Source: CAIQQQ01 sp037445025 | Lineage (GTDB): Bacteria > Pseudomonadota > Alphaproteobacteria > Acetobacterales > Acetobacteraceae | Assembly (NCBI GenBank): GCA_037445025.1 | Contig: JBBILI010000010.1 | Span: forward strand, 80,286-144,285 | DNA: 64,000 nt | Direction: 5' to 3' | Shown here: piece by piece, positions 44,782 to 54,244 of the stretch | Position numbering within the stretch: position 1 is the first letter of the stretch | Layout: every line of letters starts with the position of its first letter | Program-made: the position numbers and the translations under genes | The notes under the pieces: model-generated | What the model was told of the DNA's origin: nothing | Seen by the model: the letters and a program-made list of their open reading frames with translations, nothing else | The model's database searches: none

Positions 44782-45450
44782 TCAATCTGGCTTTGGCAGC
44801 CGGCTTTGCAGCACCGCCTCGACCTCGGCCACCTTCAGGACATCGGCGTATTTCAGCGACATGTCGTAGAGGTTGGCGAAATGCGGGCCCTCGTGTTTGT
44901 CGGCCACGCACTCCTCCGGCACGATGGTGCGGTAGCCGCGCGACAGGCTGTCGACCACGGTGGCGCGGACACAGCCGGAGGTGGAGCCGCCGGTGACGAT
45001 CAGCGTGTCCACCCGGTGCCAGACGAGCAGCGAGGCGAGGTTGGTTTCGAAGAAGGCCGAGGCCATGCGCTTGTGCATGATGATGTCGCGGGTCCGGTCG
45101 ATCTGCAGCCGGTCGTCGAACTCGGCGCGGCGGGAGCCGTGCTTGATGTTCTGCAGGGAGTCCGGCGTGTCGGAGCGTGTGCCCCAGACGCCGCAATCCT
45201 CGCCGGAGGGCAGGTAGGCCACATAGGTCCAGACGACGGGCCCGCCGAGGCTGCGGCACATGGCGGCGATGGTGTTGGTGTGCTGCATCTGCAGCGGGTC
45301 GGTTTCGTAGGCGGTGATGAACTCGTCAGGCAGCGTGTAGGCCTTCTGCGGATCGACATTGACCATGGCGATCCTGTCGCCGAACCCGAACCGCTTGCGC
45401 GGAGTGAGTTCGGCGTAAAGCTGGCGGGCGGATTTGTCGGAGAGCTGCAT
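44782..45450 (-). CDS. Isochorismatase-family hydrolase (N-carbamoylsarcosine-amidase-like)
   Basis: The 222-residue product has the cysteine-hydrolase triad: aspartate in MVNVDPQKAYT, lysine in IIMHKRMASAFFETNL and cysteine in VTGGSTSGCVRATVVD. Members cleave C-N bonds of ureido or amide compounds. The start overlaps the RutA-like stop by one base, and in the Rut pathway RutB of the same superfamily works directly after RutA, although this protein is not a close RutB match. It most likely hydrolyses a ring-opened product of the monooxygenase. Full-length. Confidence 0.85.
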   Translation of the reverse strand: MQLSDKSARQLYAELTPRKRFGFGDRIAMVNVDPQKAYTLPDEFITAYETDPLQMQHTNTIAAMCRSLGGPVVWTYVAYLPSGEDCGVWGTRSDTPDSLQNIKHGSRRAEFDDRLQIDRTRDIIMHKRMASAFFETNLASLLVWHRVDTLIVTGGSTSGCVRATVVDSLSRGYRTIVPEECVADKHEGPHFANLYDMSLKYADVLKVAEVEAVLQSRLPKPD

Positions 45451-46553
45451 CAGTCGGCCGCCTGCATCATGGCGGCGGCGTCGGGCTTGCGGCTCTGCAT
45501 CAGCGGCTGGATGTACTGGCCGAACTGTTCCATGCCGATGACGAAATCATCGAAGGTCAGCAGGATGCCTTTGACGCCGGGGGCGGCGGCGACGACATCG
45601 AGCATTCTGGCAACGTTCTCGTAGGAGCCGATCAACTTGAGCATGCCGGTGGGAATGGGCTCGGCCTTCTGCTGTTCGAGCATCTGGCCCACGGTGGAGT
45701 TGACCGGGGCCTGCACGTCGGCCGAGGCCTGGGTGCGCTGCCAGGCCAGGGCCTCGAGATCGGTGCCGGCCTTGTAGTGGTTCCATTTTGCCATCGCCAG
45801 CTCGTCGGTCACGTCGGCGATGATCATCAGCAGGATCAGCGCGCCGACGTCACGCCCGGTGGCCTCGGCCTGCTTGAGCAGACGGGCTGCCGCGGCCCCT
45901 GCCCGCTCCGGCTGGTTGAGGCCGCCGGCGCCGCAGAAGCAGTAGTCGCCGTGCTCGGCGACGAAGCGCATGCCGCGGTCGCTCGACGCGGCGCCGACGA
46001 CCTCGATGCGGGCCGAGGGTTGCGGGGCGAGCCTGCAATCGTCCATCTGGAAGAATTCGCCTTTGTGGTTGGACACGCCGGTCTGCCAGAGGTCGCGCAT
46101 GATTGTGACGTATTCGGAGCAATATTCGTAGCGCTTGGCGAAATGCGCCTCGCCGGGCCAGATGCCCATCTGCTGGTATTCGGTGGGCTGCCAGCCGGAG
46201 ACGATGTTGATGCCGAAACGGCCGGGGGCGATGCTGTCGATGGTCACCGCCATGCGGGCGGCAAAGGGGGGCGGCATGGTGAGGACGGCGACGGAGGCGA
46301 ACAGCTTGATGCGCCTGGTGACGGCAGCGAGGCCTGCCATCAAGGTGAAGGATTCGAGGTTCTCGTCCCAATAGCCGCTGGGGCCGCCGAAGCCGCGCAT
46401 CTTGATCATGGAGAGGGCGAAATCGAGGCCGTAATGCTCGGCCTGCTGCACGATGGTGCGGTTGAGGTCGAAGCTCGGGGTGGTCTTGGGCGAGGTGGTC
46501 GAGATCAGCCAGCCGCGACTGCCGATGGGGATGAAGACGCCGATCTTGACCAT
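45450..46553 (-). CDS. RutA-like flavin-dependent pyrimidine monooxygenase (LLM class)
   Basis: The start at 46553 (MVKIGVFIPIGSRGWLIST) matches the RutA N-terminus; the frame further upstream runs into R1 and is not coding. Other RutA blocks: HYGLDFALSMIKMRGFGG, ENLESFTLMAGLAAVTRRI, VSGWQPTEYQQMGIWPGEAH and MDDCRLAPQPS. RutA opens the uracil ring with FMN and oxygen. The match is strong over the full 367 residues but substrate may be a different pyrimidine or related ring, since only the isochorismatase and no rutC-rutF follow. Coupled to the hydrolase gene downstream. Confidence 0.82.
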   Translation of the reverse strand: MVKIGVFIPIGSRGWLISTTSPKTTPSFDLNRTIVQQAEHYGLDFALSMIKMRGFGGPSGYWDENLESFTLMAGLAAVTRRIKLFASVAVLTMPPPFAARMAVTIDSIAPGRFGINIVSGWQPTEYQQMGIWPGEAHFAKRYEYCSEYVTIMRDLWQTGVSNHKGEFFQMDDCRLAPQPSARIEVVGAASSDRGMRFVAEHGDYCFCGAGGLNQPERAGAAAARLLKQAEATGRDVGALILLMIIADVTDELAMAKWNHYKAGTDLEALAWQRTQASADVQAPVNSTVGQMLEQQKAEPIPTGMLKLIGSYENVARMLDVVAAAPGVKGILLTFDDFVIGMEQFGQYIQPLMQSRKPDAAAMMQAAD

Positions 46554-46620
46554 GCAAAGCCGCTCCGGTGATTGTCGCGGGCGGGCCTTGCAAGTTTTCG
46601 GCCAGATTGGGTGGTGAAGA

Positions 46621-46732
46621 GGTTCTGTTTTGAAAAAAAGAACCAAAAAACTTTTGACTGGCTGGCGCCCTGCTTCGGCGAGAGGTCCGCTTATGGATGA
46701 AAGTCTTTTGCTTCTTTTCTACAGAAAAGAAG
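46621..46732. repeat. R1 paired-hairpin repeat, copy 11 (A then B)
   Basis: Hairpin A at 46621-46644 (one arm change, GGTTCTGTTTT) and hairpin B at 46711-46732. The spacer GGCTGGCGCCCTGC and CGAGAGGTCCGCTTA matches copy 1 closely. Between two genes of the same direction. Confidence 0.85.
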
Positions 46733-46740
46733 GCCTTGCT

Positions 46741-47772
46741 TTACTCTTGGCAAACGCCCAGCGCCGGCGGCAGCCGCGCCGCACGGTCCGGCAGAAACGC
46801 GTCGGTATACACCTTGGCGAGCGGCATCTCGCCCTTGAGGCCATAGGCCTTCTGGATCTCCACGACGGAGTCCCGCATTCGCACGGGATCGACCGTGCCG
46901 ATGCCTTTGTCTCGGAAGTCCTGGGTCAGGGTGAGCGTTGCCAGTCCGTCGACCAGGCGGGCGCATTCGCTGGGCAGATCCACCAGCGGGTCCCTGGCCT
47001 GGATCGCGGCGGTGGAGGCCATCGGGCTGGCGATCGCCGCCATGAAGGATTCGTTGATGGCGCGGACCAGTGCAGCGGTGGTCCTGGGGTTGGCGGCGGC
47101 AAAGTCCGGCCGTGTCACGATGGCGGTGCCGTACTGGCGCAGGCCGTAATCGTTGTAGCGCAGCACGACGATCTTTTCGCGCGGCACGCCGAGCTGGACC
47201 ACGCTCATGACGCTCGACGAGGTGAAGCCCGCCACCGCCGCCAGATCGCCGCGCATCATCATCGGCTCGCGCAGGGCGCCGCTGACATTCTGCCAGGCGA
47301 CCTTGGCGGGATCGACGCCGGCCTTGCGGGCGAACACGTCAAACAACGCCAGCGCCGCACTGCCGGCAGTGGCGCCGAGCGTGCGGCCCTCCAGATCCTT
47401 CGGGGTTCTGATGCCGCGGCCCTGTTCGGTGATCACGGCCAGCGGGGAGGCGCCGCCGGTGACATAGACGGCGACGAGTTCGTGGCCCGGATGTTCGGCG
47501 TTGAACTTCACCATGGTGGCGATGTCGGCCCAGCCGAACTGGTAGGCGCCGGAGGCGACGCGGACGATGGTGTCGCTGGAACCGTTGCCGCGGTCGACCT
47601 GCACGGTCAGACCTTGCTTGCGAAACGCACCCTTCTCGACACCGTAGAGGAAGACGGATTGCGGGCCCTGGAACGCCCAGTCCAGCGCGATCTTGACGTT
47701 GGGGGTTTCCACCTGCGCCATGGCGGGTGATGCGACGGTCAGCAGCAGTGCGGCCAGGCGTAGGATGTGCAT
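46741..47772 (-). CDS. NMT1/THI5-like ABC substrate-binding protein (1)
   Basis: The start at 47772 has GGAGG upstream; the frame beyond it is an antisense artefact of the divergent gene. The 343-residue precursor has a Sec signal (LRLAALLLTVASPAMAQ) and a type II binding fold of the NMT1/SsuA group: VKIALDWAFQGPQSVFLYG, SSDTIVRVASGAYQFGWADI, GRTLGATAGSAALALFDVF. Relatives bind thiamine pyrimidine precursors, taurine or aromatic compounds. It is a paralogue of the protein encoded divergently at 47881. It lies upstream of the RutA-like gene in the same direction, linking import with ring cleavage. Confidence 0.85.
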   Translation of the reverse strand: MHILRLAALLLTVASPAMAQVETPNVKIALDWAFQGPQSVFLYGVEKGAFRKQGLTVQVDRGNGSSDTIVRVASGAYQFGWADIATMVKFNAEHPGHELVAVYVTGGASPLAVITEQGRGIRTPKDLEGRTLGATAGSAALALFDVFARKAGVDPAKVAWQNVSGALREPMMMRGDLAAVAGFTSSSVMSVVQLGVPREKIVVLRYNDYGLRQYGTAIVTRPDFAAANPRTTAALVRAINESFMAAIASPMASTAAIQARDPLVDLPSECARLVDGLATLTLTQDFRDKGIGTVDPVRMRDSVVEIQKAYGLKGEMPLAKVYTDAFLPDRAARLPPALGVCQE

Positions 47773-47880
47773 GCGGAGCCTCCGGCCAGGACGTAGCAAG
47801 CCGCGCGCCAGCGCGGTCGATTGGAACGGATATTGCTGGTCCCGGGTTTCTGGTGACCGGCTTTCGGATGGAGTGAGCGC
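47773..47880. promoter_or_regulatory. Divergent promoter region between two paralogous binding-protein genes
   Basis: 108 bp separate two divergent starts, so both promoters lie here and could be controlled together. GGAGG next to 47773 serves the left gene. I find no clear operator palindrome. Confidence 0.45.
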
Positions 47881-48906
47881 ATGCGCCGCAGAGATTTCGT
47901 GACATCGGCCGGCCTGGTGACGGGTGGGCTGGCAGCCCCGGGCGTGGTTCGAGCGCAGACCGCGACCGCGGTGAAATTCGTGGCGGATTACGCGTTTCAG
48001 GGCAATCATTCCGTGTTCACGCTGGGCGTGTCGCATGGGCATTACCGGCGCGAGAATCTCGATGTGCGGCTCGACCGGGGGTATGGCTCGGGGGACACGA
48101 TCGTCAAGATTGCCGCCGGGGCCTATGACATCGGCTTTGCCGACATCAATGCGGCGGTGAAGTTCAACGCGGCCAATCCGGACAAGCGGGTGATTGCGGT
48201 GTATCAGGCGTTCGACCGGACGCTGGCTTCGGTCATCACGCTGGCGAAGTCGGGTATCAGGACGCCGGCCGATCTGGCGGGGAAGACGCTGGGGGCGACG
48301 GAGGCCGATGCCAGCCGGCTGCTGTTTCCGGTGTTCGCGCAGGCGAACGGGATTGATCTTGGCCATATCTCGTGGAAGTCGATCGCGCCCAATCTGCGCG
48401 AGACCATTCTGGTGCAGGGGCAGGTGGATGCGATCACCGGGTTCATGACGACGTCGATCTTCAATGTCATGGCCGCCGGCGTGCCGCGCGATCAGATCGT
48501 GGCGTTGCCTTTTGCCAGTTACGGGCTGGATCTTTACGGAAATGCGGTGATCGTGCGGGAGGATTATCTCAGCGCGCATCCGCAGATCGTCGCGGGCTTC
48601 GTGCGCGGGACGATTGCCGGGACCAAGGATGCGATCAAGGATCCGGCGGCGGCGATGCAGTCGGTGCTGGCGCTTGATCCGCTGTTCGATGTGACGCTGG
48701 AGGCGGCGCGGTTCGAGATGGCGCTGAATGAGGCAATTCTGACGCCGTTCGTGCGCCAGAACGGGTTCGGCACGGTGGACCCGGCGCGGATGGTGCGGAC
48801 GATCGCCGCCAATTCGCAGGCCTATGGGATCACTCACCCGATCACGCCGGAGCAGCTTTACACCACGCGCTTTCTGCCGCCGCAGGCCGAGCGGATGCCG
48901 GCGTGA
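47881..48906 (+). CDS. NMT1/THI5-like ABC substrate-binding protein (2), Tat-exported
   Basis: The 341-residue precursor has a Tat-like signal (MRRRDFVTSAGLVTGGLAAP). The mature part follows its paralogue closely: VKFVADYAFQGNHSVFTLGV, SGDTIVKIAAGAYDIGFADI, GKTLGATEADASRLLFPVF. It is the first gene of a complete importer: binding protein, ATPase, permease, each overlapping the next. The substrate is unknown but probably similar to that of the left paralogue; nitrogen heterocycles fit the RutA-like gene nearby. Confidence 0.87.
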   Translation: MRRRDFVTSAGLVTGGLAAPGVVRAQTATAVKFVADYAFQGNHSVFTLGVSHGHYRRENLDVRLDRGYGSGDTIVKIAAGAYDIGFADINAAVKFNAANPDKRVIAVYQAFDRTLASVITLAKSGIRTPADLAGKTLGATEADASRLLFPVFAQANGIDLGHISWKSIAPNLRETILVQGQVDAITGFMTTSIFNVMAAGVPRDQIVALPFASYGLDLYGNAVIVREDYLSAHPQIVAGFVRGTIAGTKDAIKDPAAAMQSVLALDPLFDVTLEAARFEMALNEAILTPFVRQNGFGTVDPARMVRTIAANSQAYGITHPITPEQLYTTRFLPPQAERMPA

Positions 48907-49721
48907 GCGGGACGCAGACGCCGCTGGTCGATATCGCGGATGTGCGGCTCAGCTATGGCGGGGCGGGGGGGACGCTGGCGGTCGATCAGCTGACGCTGCG
49001 TGTTCCGGCCGGCCGTCTCGTGGCGGTGGTGGGGCCGTCCGGGTGTGGCAAGTCTTCGCTGATGAAGCTGGTCACCGGGCTGCTGCGGCCGAGTGCGGGC
49101 CGTGTTTCGGTGGCGGGGCAGGCGGTGCGGGGGCCGGTGAAGATTGTCGGCATGGCGTTTCAGAACGCGTCGCTGCTGCCGTGGCGGACGACGCTCGACA
49201 ATCTGATGCTGCCGTTGGAGATCGTGGAGCCGTATCGCAGCCGGATCAGGCGGGAGCGGGCCGGCTTCGAGGCGGATGCGCGGCGGCTGCTGGCCGCGGT
49301 GGGGCTGGCCGGGTTCGAGGACCGGTTTCCGTGGCAGCTTTCGGGCGGCATGCAGCAGCGGGCCTCGCTGTGCCGGGCGCTGATCCATCGGCCGGCGCTG
49401 CTGATGCTCGACGAGCCGTTCGCGGCGCTGGATGCGTTCACGCGCGAGGAGCTGTGGGACGTTCTGCAGGGTATCTGGATGGAGCGGGGTTTCACCACGA
49501 TTCTGGTGACACATGATCTGCGCGAGGCGGTCTATCTGGCTGACACGGTGCATGTGATGTCGGCCCGGCCGGGGCGGATCGTGGCGACGTACGAGGTGGA
49601 GCTGCCGCGGCCGCGCACGTTGGATGTCAGTTTTCTGCCGGCGTTCAGCCATCTGGTGCAGACCTTGCGCGCGCATATCCGCACCGAACGGGGTGCCGGC
49701 GATGCGGCGGCGGTGGCGTGA
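48903..49721 (+). CDS. ABC importer ATP-binding subunit, SsuB/TauB-like
   Basis: The GTG start overlaps the previous stop by four bases. The 272-residue product has Walker A GPSGCGKSSL, signature LSGGMQQRASLCRAL, Walker B LLMLDEPFAALD and the switch histidine in VTHDLREAVYLAD. It lacks a TOBE domain, as in the nitrate/taurine/sulfonate (NitT/TauT) importer class. It energises the permease encoded next. Confidence 0.9.
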   Translation: MSGTQTPLVDIADVRLSYGGAGGTLAVDQLTLRVPAGRLVAVVGPSGCGKSSLMKLVTGLLRPSAGRVSVAGQAVRGPVKIVGMAFQNASLLPWRTTLDNLMLPLEIVEPYRSRIRRERAGFEADARRLLAAVGLAGFEDRFPWQLSGGMQQRASLCRALIHRPALLMLDEPFAALDAFTREELWDVLQGIWMERGFTTILVTHDLREAVYLADTVHVMSARPGRIVATYEVELPRPRTLDVSFLPAFSHLVQTLRAHIRTERGAGDAAAVA

Positions 49722-50497
49722 TGTCGCGGGCATGGCTGGGCCGGCTGATGCCGGTGCTGACGTTGGCGGTGCTGCTGCTGGTGTGGGAGCTTGGCTGCGT
49801 GGTGTTTCATGTGCCGGAGTTCGTGCTGCCGCGGCCGAGCCGGGTGATTGTGACGCTGATCGGCACGTTCGGGCCGATCTGGTTTCATGCGCAGCACACG
49901 CTGCTGACGACGCTTGCGGGATTTGCCATGGCGGTGGTGATGGGGGTGGCGCTGGGCGTGGTGGTGGGCTCGTCGCGGCTGGCGTATCAGGCGTTGTATC
50001 CGTTGCTGGTGGGCTTCAATTCGGTGCCGAAGGTTGCGCTGGTGCCGGTTCTGGTGGTTTGGTTTGGTATCGGCACGATCCCGGCGGTGCTGACGGCGTT
50101 CATGCTGTCGTTTTTTCCGGTCGCGGTGAATGTGGCGATCGGGTTGGCGACGATGGAGCCGGAGCTGGAGGATGTGCTGCGGTCGCTGGGGGCTAGTCAG
50201 CGCGACATCGTTGTCAAGGTCGGGTTGCCGCGGGCGATGCCGTATTTCTTTGCGTCGTTGAAGATTGCCATCACGCTGGCGTTTGTGGGGTCGGTGATTG
50301 CGGAGACGCTGGCCTCCAATGTAGGGATCGGGACGTTGGTGGAGCAGGCTTCGGCGAATTTCCGGATGCCGTTGGTGTTCGCGGGGCTGGCGGTGGTGGC
50401 TGCGATGGGGATTGCGATGTATGCGATCTTTGCGTGGATCGAGCGGCGGATGACGGGGTGGGCGACGCGGTCGGTGGATTTTGGGATCGGGGGGTAA
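49721..50497 (+). CDS. ABC importer permease, SsuC/TauC-like
   Basis: The ATG at 49721 overlaps the ATPase stop by one base; a GTG directly in front (49718) is an alternative. The product of about 258 residues has six membrane segments and the family loop EPELEDVLRSLGASQRDIVV. Type and order fit a NitT/TauT importer. The coding sequence ends six bases before R1 copy 12. No lesion. Confidence 0.88.
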   Translation: MSRAWLGRLMPVLTLAVLLLVWELGCVVFHVPEFVLPRPSRVIVTLIGTFGPIWFHAQHTLLTTLAGFAMAVVMGVALGVVVGSSRLAYQALYPLLVGFNSVPKVALVPVLVVWFGIGTIPAVLTAFMLSFFPVAVNVAIGLATMEPELEDVLRSLGASQRDIVVKVGLPRAMPYFFASLKIAITLAFVGSVIAETLASNVGIGTLVEQASANFRMPLVFAGLAVVAAMGIAMYAIFAWIERRMTGWATRSVDFGIGG

Positions 50498-50503
50498 GGA
50501 AGC

Positions 50504-50617
50504 GGTTCTTTTTTGAAAAAAGAACCAAAAACTTTTTTCTGGCTGTCGCGGTTTGTTCCAGAGAAGCCTGTTCAAAATGAATAAAAAGTCTTTTGCTTCT
50601 TTTCTTCAGAAAAGAAG
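50504..50617. repeat. R1 paired-hairpin repeat, copy 12 (A then B)
   Basis: Hairpin A at 50504-50526 (one base shorter in the loop) and hairpin B at 50596-50617. The spacer keeps CTGGCTGTCGC and AGAGAAGCCTGTTC. It lies between two rightward genes. Confidence 0.85.
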
Positions 50618-50638
50618 TGCTTACTTTCTGGTGATTTC

Positions 50639-51577
50639 ATGAACGTACGCCTGATCCGTGACGAAGAAGCGATGTCTCTGCTGGACCTGGATCGCGCTTA
50701 TGCGGTGATCCGTGATGCCTATGTTCAGTCGGCGTCGGTGGGGCCGGTGCTGTCCACGCCTTCGGCGCTGTTGATGCGCCATCCTTCGGCGCCTGGCGTG
50801 GCGATGAAGGTGAAGGGCGCGCAGCTGCCGGCGGGGCGTGTGGCGGGGTTTCGTTTCGTGGGGGATTGCGAGACCGGGCAGGGCGAGGTTTCGCATGATT
50901 TCCAGCTGCTCACCGACATGGACACGGCGATGCCGTATGCCGTTGTGGAGATGCTAACGCTGCATGCGGTGCGGACGGCGATCACCGGCGTGGTGGCGCT
51001 GGAGGCGTTCGGTGGAACGCCGGGTGCGGTGGTTGCCGTGATCGGCGCCGGGCGGATTGCCGCGCATCTGGTTCGGGTGCTGCGGCATCGTCTTGGCGCG
51101 GTGGAGATCCGGATCGCTGCGTCTCGCCCGGAGCGTGCCGCGGCCTTGGCGGAGCGTTGGGATGCGAGGGTGGTGGCGTGCGGCTCGATCGACGCGGCGC
51201 TGGCGGGGGCGGATGCCGCGATTGCGATCACGTCGGCGGCTGCGCCGATTCTGTTCGGGCGGCACCTGCGGCCGGGCCTGGCGCTGATCGGCATGGGCGG
51301 GTCGCATGAATGCGACGTCTCGGTGCTGACGGCGGCGGATCGGTTCTATGTGGATGATCTTGATTATGCCTGCGTGTCCGGCAGTCTGGGGGCCTGGGTG
51401 CGGGGCGGTGCGATGGACCGGGAGGGGGCGCGGGCGCGCGTGTGCGGCACGCTCGGCCAGGTGGTCGGCGGGCAGATCGACGTGGTACGCGGCGGCGCGG
51501 AGCGCGTGTTCGCCATTGTGCAGGGCATGGCGTGCTGCGACCTGGCCTTGGCGGCTGATATCGCCGCGCGGTCGTGA
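50639..51577 (+). CDS. Ornithine cyclodeaminase / mu-crystallin family protein
   Basis: The 312-residue product has the OCD/mu-crystallin fold: N-terminal SLLDLDRAYAVIRDAY, LLMRHPSAPGVAMKVKGAQL with the conserved lysine, TAITGVVALEAFGG, then the Rossmann motif VIGAGRIAAHLVRVL and GMGGSHECDV. Members deaminate ornithine to proline, or reduce imines and amino acids (alanine dehydrogenase, ketimine reductase). The exact reaction cannot be told. It follows the second importer in the same direction, so the imported compound may be an amino acid or its derivative. Intact. Confidence 0.82.
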   Translation: MNVRLIRDEEAMSLLDLDRAYAVIRDAYVQSASVGPVLSTPSALLMRHPSAPGVAMKVKGAQLPAGRVAGFRFVGDCETGQGEVSHDFQLLTDMDTAMPYAVVEMLTLHAVRTAITGVVALEAFGGTPGAVVAVIGAGRIAAHLVRVLRHRLGAVEIRIAASRPERAAALAERWDARVVACGSIDAALAGADAAIAITSAAAPILFGRHLRPGLALIGMGGSHECDVSVLTAADRFYVDDLDYACVSGSLGAWVRGGAMDREGARARVCGTLGQVVGGQIDVVRGGAERVFAIVQGMACCDLALAADIAARS

Positions 51578-51801
51578 CCGGTCTGGCGGATGCGCCGGGC
51601 CGCGAAATCGCGCGATGACCGAACATATCCGGATGACTGCCTTATCAGCTATACGCGATCAACGATCCTGCGGTCACTGCAGGTGCTCCGGATGACCGGC
51701 ATGTCCACCTGGCCCGCTGCGGCCGGGCAGAATCGGCCGAATGCGCATGCTGCCCTGGATACTCGCGGCGAAGACAGCGAACCGGTTGGAGTTGCACCCT
51801 T

Positions 51802-54129
51802 ATGTCGGGAATGGCTGAGACGCAGTTGCTCATCGACCTGACGGGATGCGACCGTGAGCCGATCCATGTGCCGGGACATATTCTGCCCCATGGCGCGATG
51901 CTGGTGATCGATGCCGTCACGCTGGACGTTCAGGAGATGGTGCGCGGGCTCGATTCCTGCGCGGCGCTGCAAGCGCTCTGCCAGATGGCGGCGGAGCGGG
52001 TGCGCGATGTCGCGCAGTATGATCGGGTGCTGGTGTATCGGTTCATGCCGGACGGCTCGGGCTAAGTGATCGCGGAGAGCCGGGAGCCGCATCTGGAGCC
52101 GTTCCTGGATCTGCATTATCCCGCTGCCGACATTCCGCAGCAGGCGCGTGCGCTTTATGTGAAGAACTGGCTGCGGCTGATCACCCAGGTGAACGACAGC
52201 CCCGCGCCTCTGGTGCCGACCCACAATCCGCGCACCGGGCTTGCGCTGGACATGAGCCAGGCGGTGCTGCGGGATGTGTCGCCGATTCACCGCGAATATC
52301 TGCGCAACATGGGCATCGATGCCTCGATGTCGATCTCGATCATCCGCGATGGGGCGCTATGGGGGCTGATCGCGTGCCATCATTACAGCCAGCGCATTCT
52401 GCCGCGGCACCTGCGCGCGGTGTGCGAGCTGTTCGGCGCGATGTTCTCGCTGCAGCTGGAGGCCCGCGAGAAGGGCGAAGAGTTCCACGATCGTCTGGCG
52501 ACCAGGATGGTGCTGCAGAACCTGATGCTCAATCTGGCGGCGGCTGACGACTAGGCCATCGGGCTGACCCGGGAGTCGCCCAATCTGCTGGACCATATCC
52601 ATGGCGGAAGTGCCACGATCGATGGTCAGCACCAGGGCGGTGTCGCTGTCAGCATCGATGGCCAGCTGACCTTTCTTGGCATCACACCGAACGACTGCCA
52701 GATCAAGGAGCTGGTGGTGTGGCTGAGCGACGGCCTGGCGGGGGGCACCGGGCCGTTCTCGACCGACCGCCTGGGCGAGCTGTGGCCGCCGGCGCGCGAC
52801 TACGCCGATGTCGCCTCGGGTGTGCTGGTCATATCGGTTTCAGAAGCGACCTCGGATTTCATCATCTGGTTCCGCCCGGAGCTGGTGGGGACGTCGCGTT
52901 GGGCGGGCGCGCCGGGGAAGCTTGCGGATGTTTCAGGCGAGGGCATTCTGCGGCCGCGGAAATCGTTTGAGATCTGGAAGGAGACCGTGCGGGGACGGCG
53001 CCAGCCCTGGACCACTGCGGACACCGAAGCCGCCTTCGATCTGCGGGTGTCGTTGCTGCATGTGGTGCTGCGCCGCATCAACGCCGCTTCCCTTGAGCGC
53101 AAGCGGGCGGCCGAGCGGGACAGGCTGTTGATGGCCGAGCTGGATCATCGGGTGAAGAACACCATTGCCAATATCCAGGCGCTGGTCGGGCATACCAGCC
53201 GCAGCGCCAGCAGCCTGACCGGGTTTGTGCGGGGGCTGGAAGGACGGATCCAGTCCATGGCCAAGGCGCACGGCCTGCTGTCGCACAGCCGCTGGGGAGG
53301 TGTGTCGATCGACAAGCTGATGCAAGAGGAGCTCAATCACCATTCCACCGTTGATTTCGATGTTGTTCTGGGCGGCCCGGATGTGGTGCTGACGCCGAAA
53401 TCGGCGTTGTCGCTGTCGCTGGCGGTGCATGAGCTGGCCACGAACGCTGCGAAGTTCGGGTCGCTGTCGCGCGTCGGTGGCCGGGTCAGTGTCAGCTGGA
53501 AGCTGATGGAGAATGGCGGCATCGAACTCTCGTGGATTGAAACGGGGGGCCGGCCGGTCGAAAGTCCGACGCGTCACGGTTTCGGCTCGACGCTGATCGA
53601 GCGGGCGCTGGCGATGGAGACGGGCGGACGTGTGAAGATCCATTACCTTCGCACGGGGGTCTTCTGCGAGATCGTTCTGCCGGTCTCCTCGATTGCCCAT
53701 GCCGACAGTCCACAGCCCGCGGCGGCAAAGGTCGATGCGGTGACACCGGCCGCAGAGGTTGCGCCGGGGCGCAATTCGTTGCGGATACTGATTGTGGAGG
53801 ATTCGTTTCTGATCCTGCAGGACCTTGAGACGGTGTTCGAGTTGCTGGGCTGGACGGTGGTTGGCACGGCGTCACGCAGATCCGAGGCGCTGGAGATGGT
53901 GGTGTCCAGATCGTTCGATGCGGCGCTGCTGGATATCAATCAGAATGACGAACCGTCCTGGGATGTTGCGGAACTGCTCAGCGAGAGGGGCTTACCGTTT
54001 GTGTTCAGCACGGGATACGACGTTTCTCGTATTCTGCCGCCACGGTTCAGCGGGCGGAAGATCATTGGGAAGCCGTATAACGTGGATCAGCTGGAGAATG
54101 TTCTGCGGCAGGTGGTAGCGGAGCATTGA
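51802..54129 (+). pseudogene. Bacteriophytochrome (PAS-GAF-PHY-HWE kinase-receiver) with two in-frame stops and PAS deletion
   Basis: All parts lie in one frame of 776 codons. PAS: GCDREPIHVPGHILPHG with the biliverdin-attaching Cys16; then the PAS core is missing after TLDVQEMVRG and the GAF helix starts at once. GAF: stop TAA at codon 88 (52063-52065) inside DGSG-x-VIAESRE, where relatives have glutamate; then HYPAADIPQQARALY, VSPIHREYLRNMGIDASMSI. PHY: stop TAG at codon 251 (52552-52554), then DYADVASGVLVISV and PRKSFEIWKE. HWE kinase: histidine 449 in ELDHRVKN, N-box, SWIETGGRPV. Receiver: LIVEDSFLILQ, LLDINQN, IGKPY. It sensed red/far-red light; now only fragments can be made. Confidence 0.85.
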
Positions 54130-54244
54130 TCGGCGTGCCGTTGCCTCATGCTTCGGGGTGCGGCGCGATGGTGGGTGGCGCAAGTGCCTACCCACCCTAC
54201 GGTATTTTGTCGAAATGAACCGCCACCAGCGAATAATAGTTTTT

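Noticed and set aside
47773..48837. N-terminal extension of the left binding protein by about 350 codons
   Set aside because: It is antisense to the divergent paralogue, and the start at 47772 has a good ribosome site and signal peptide.
13001..52554. A changed genetic code or programmed recoding to explain the in-frame stops
   Set aside because: TAA, TAG and TGA all occur as interrupting stops at positions of different amino acids, and intact genes use all of them as normal terminators; no selenocysteine context is evident.
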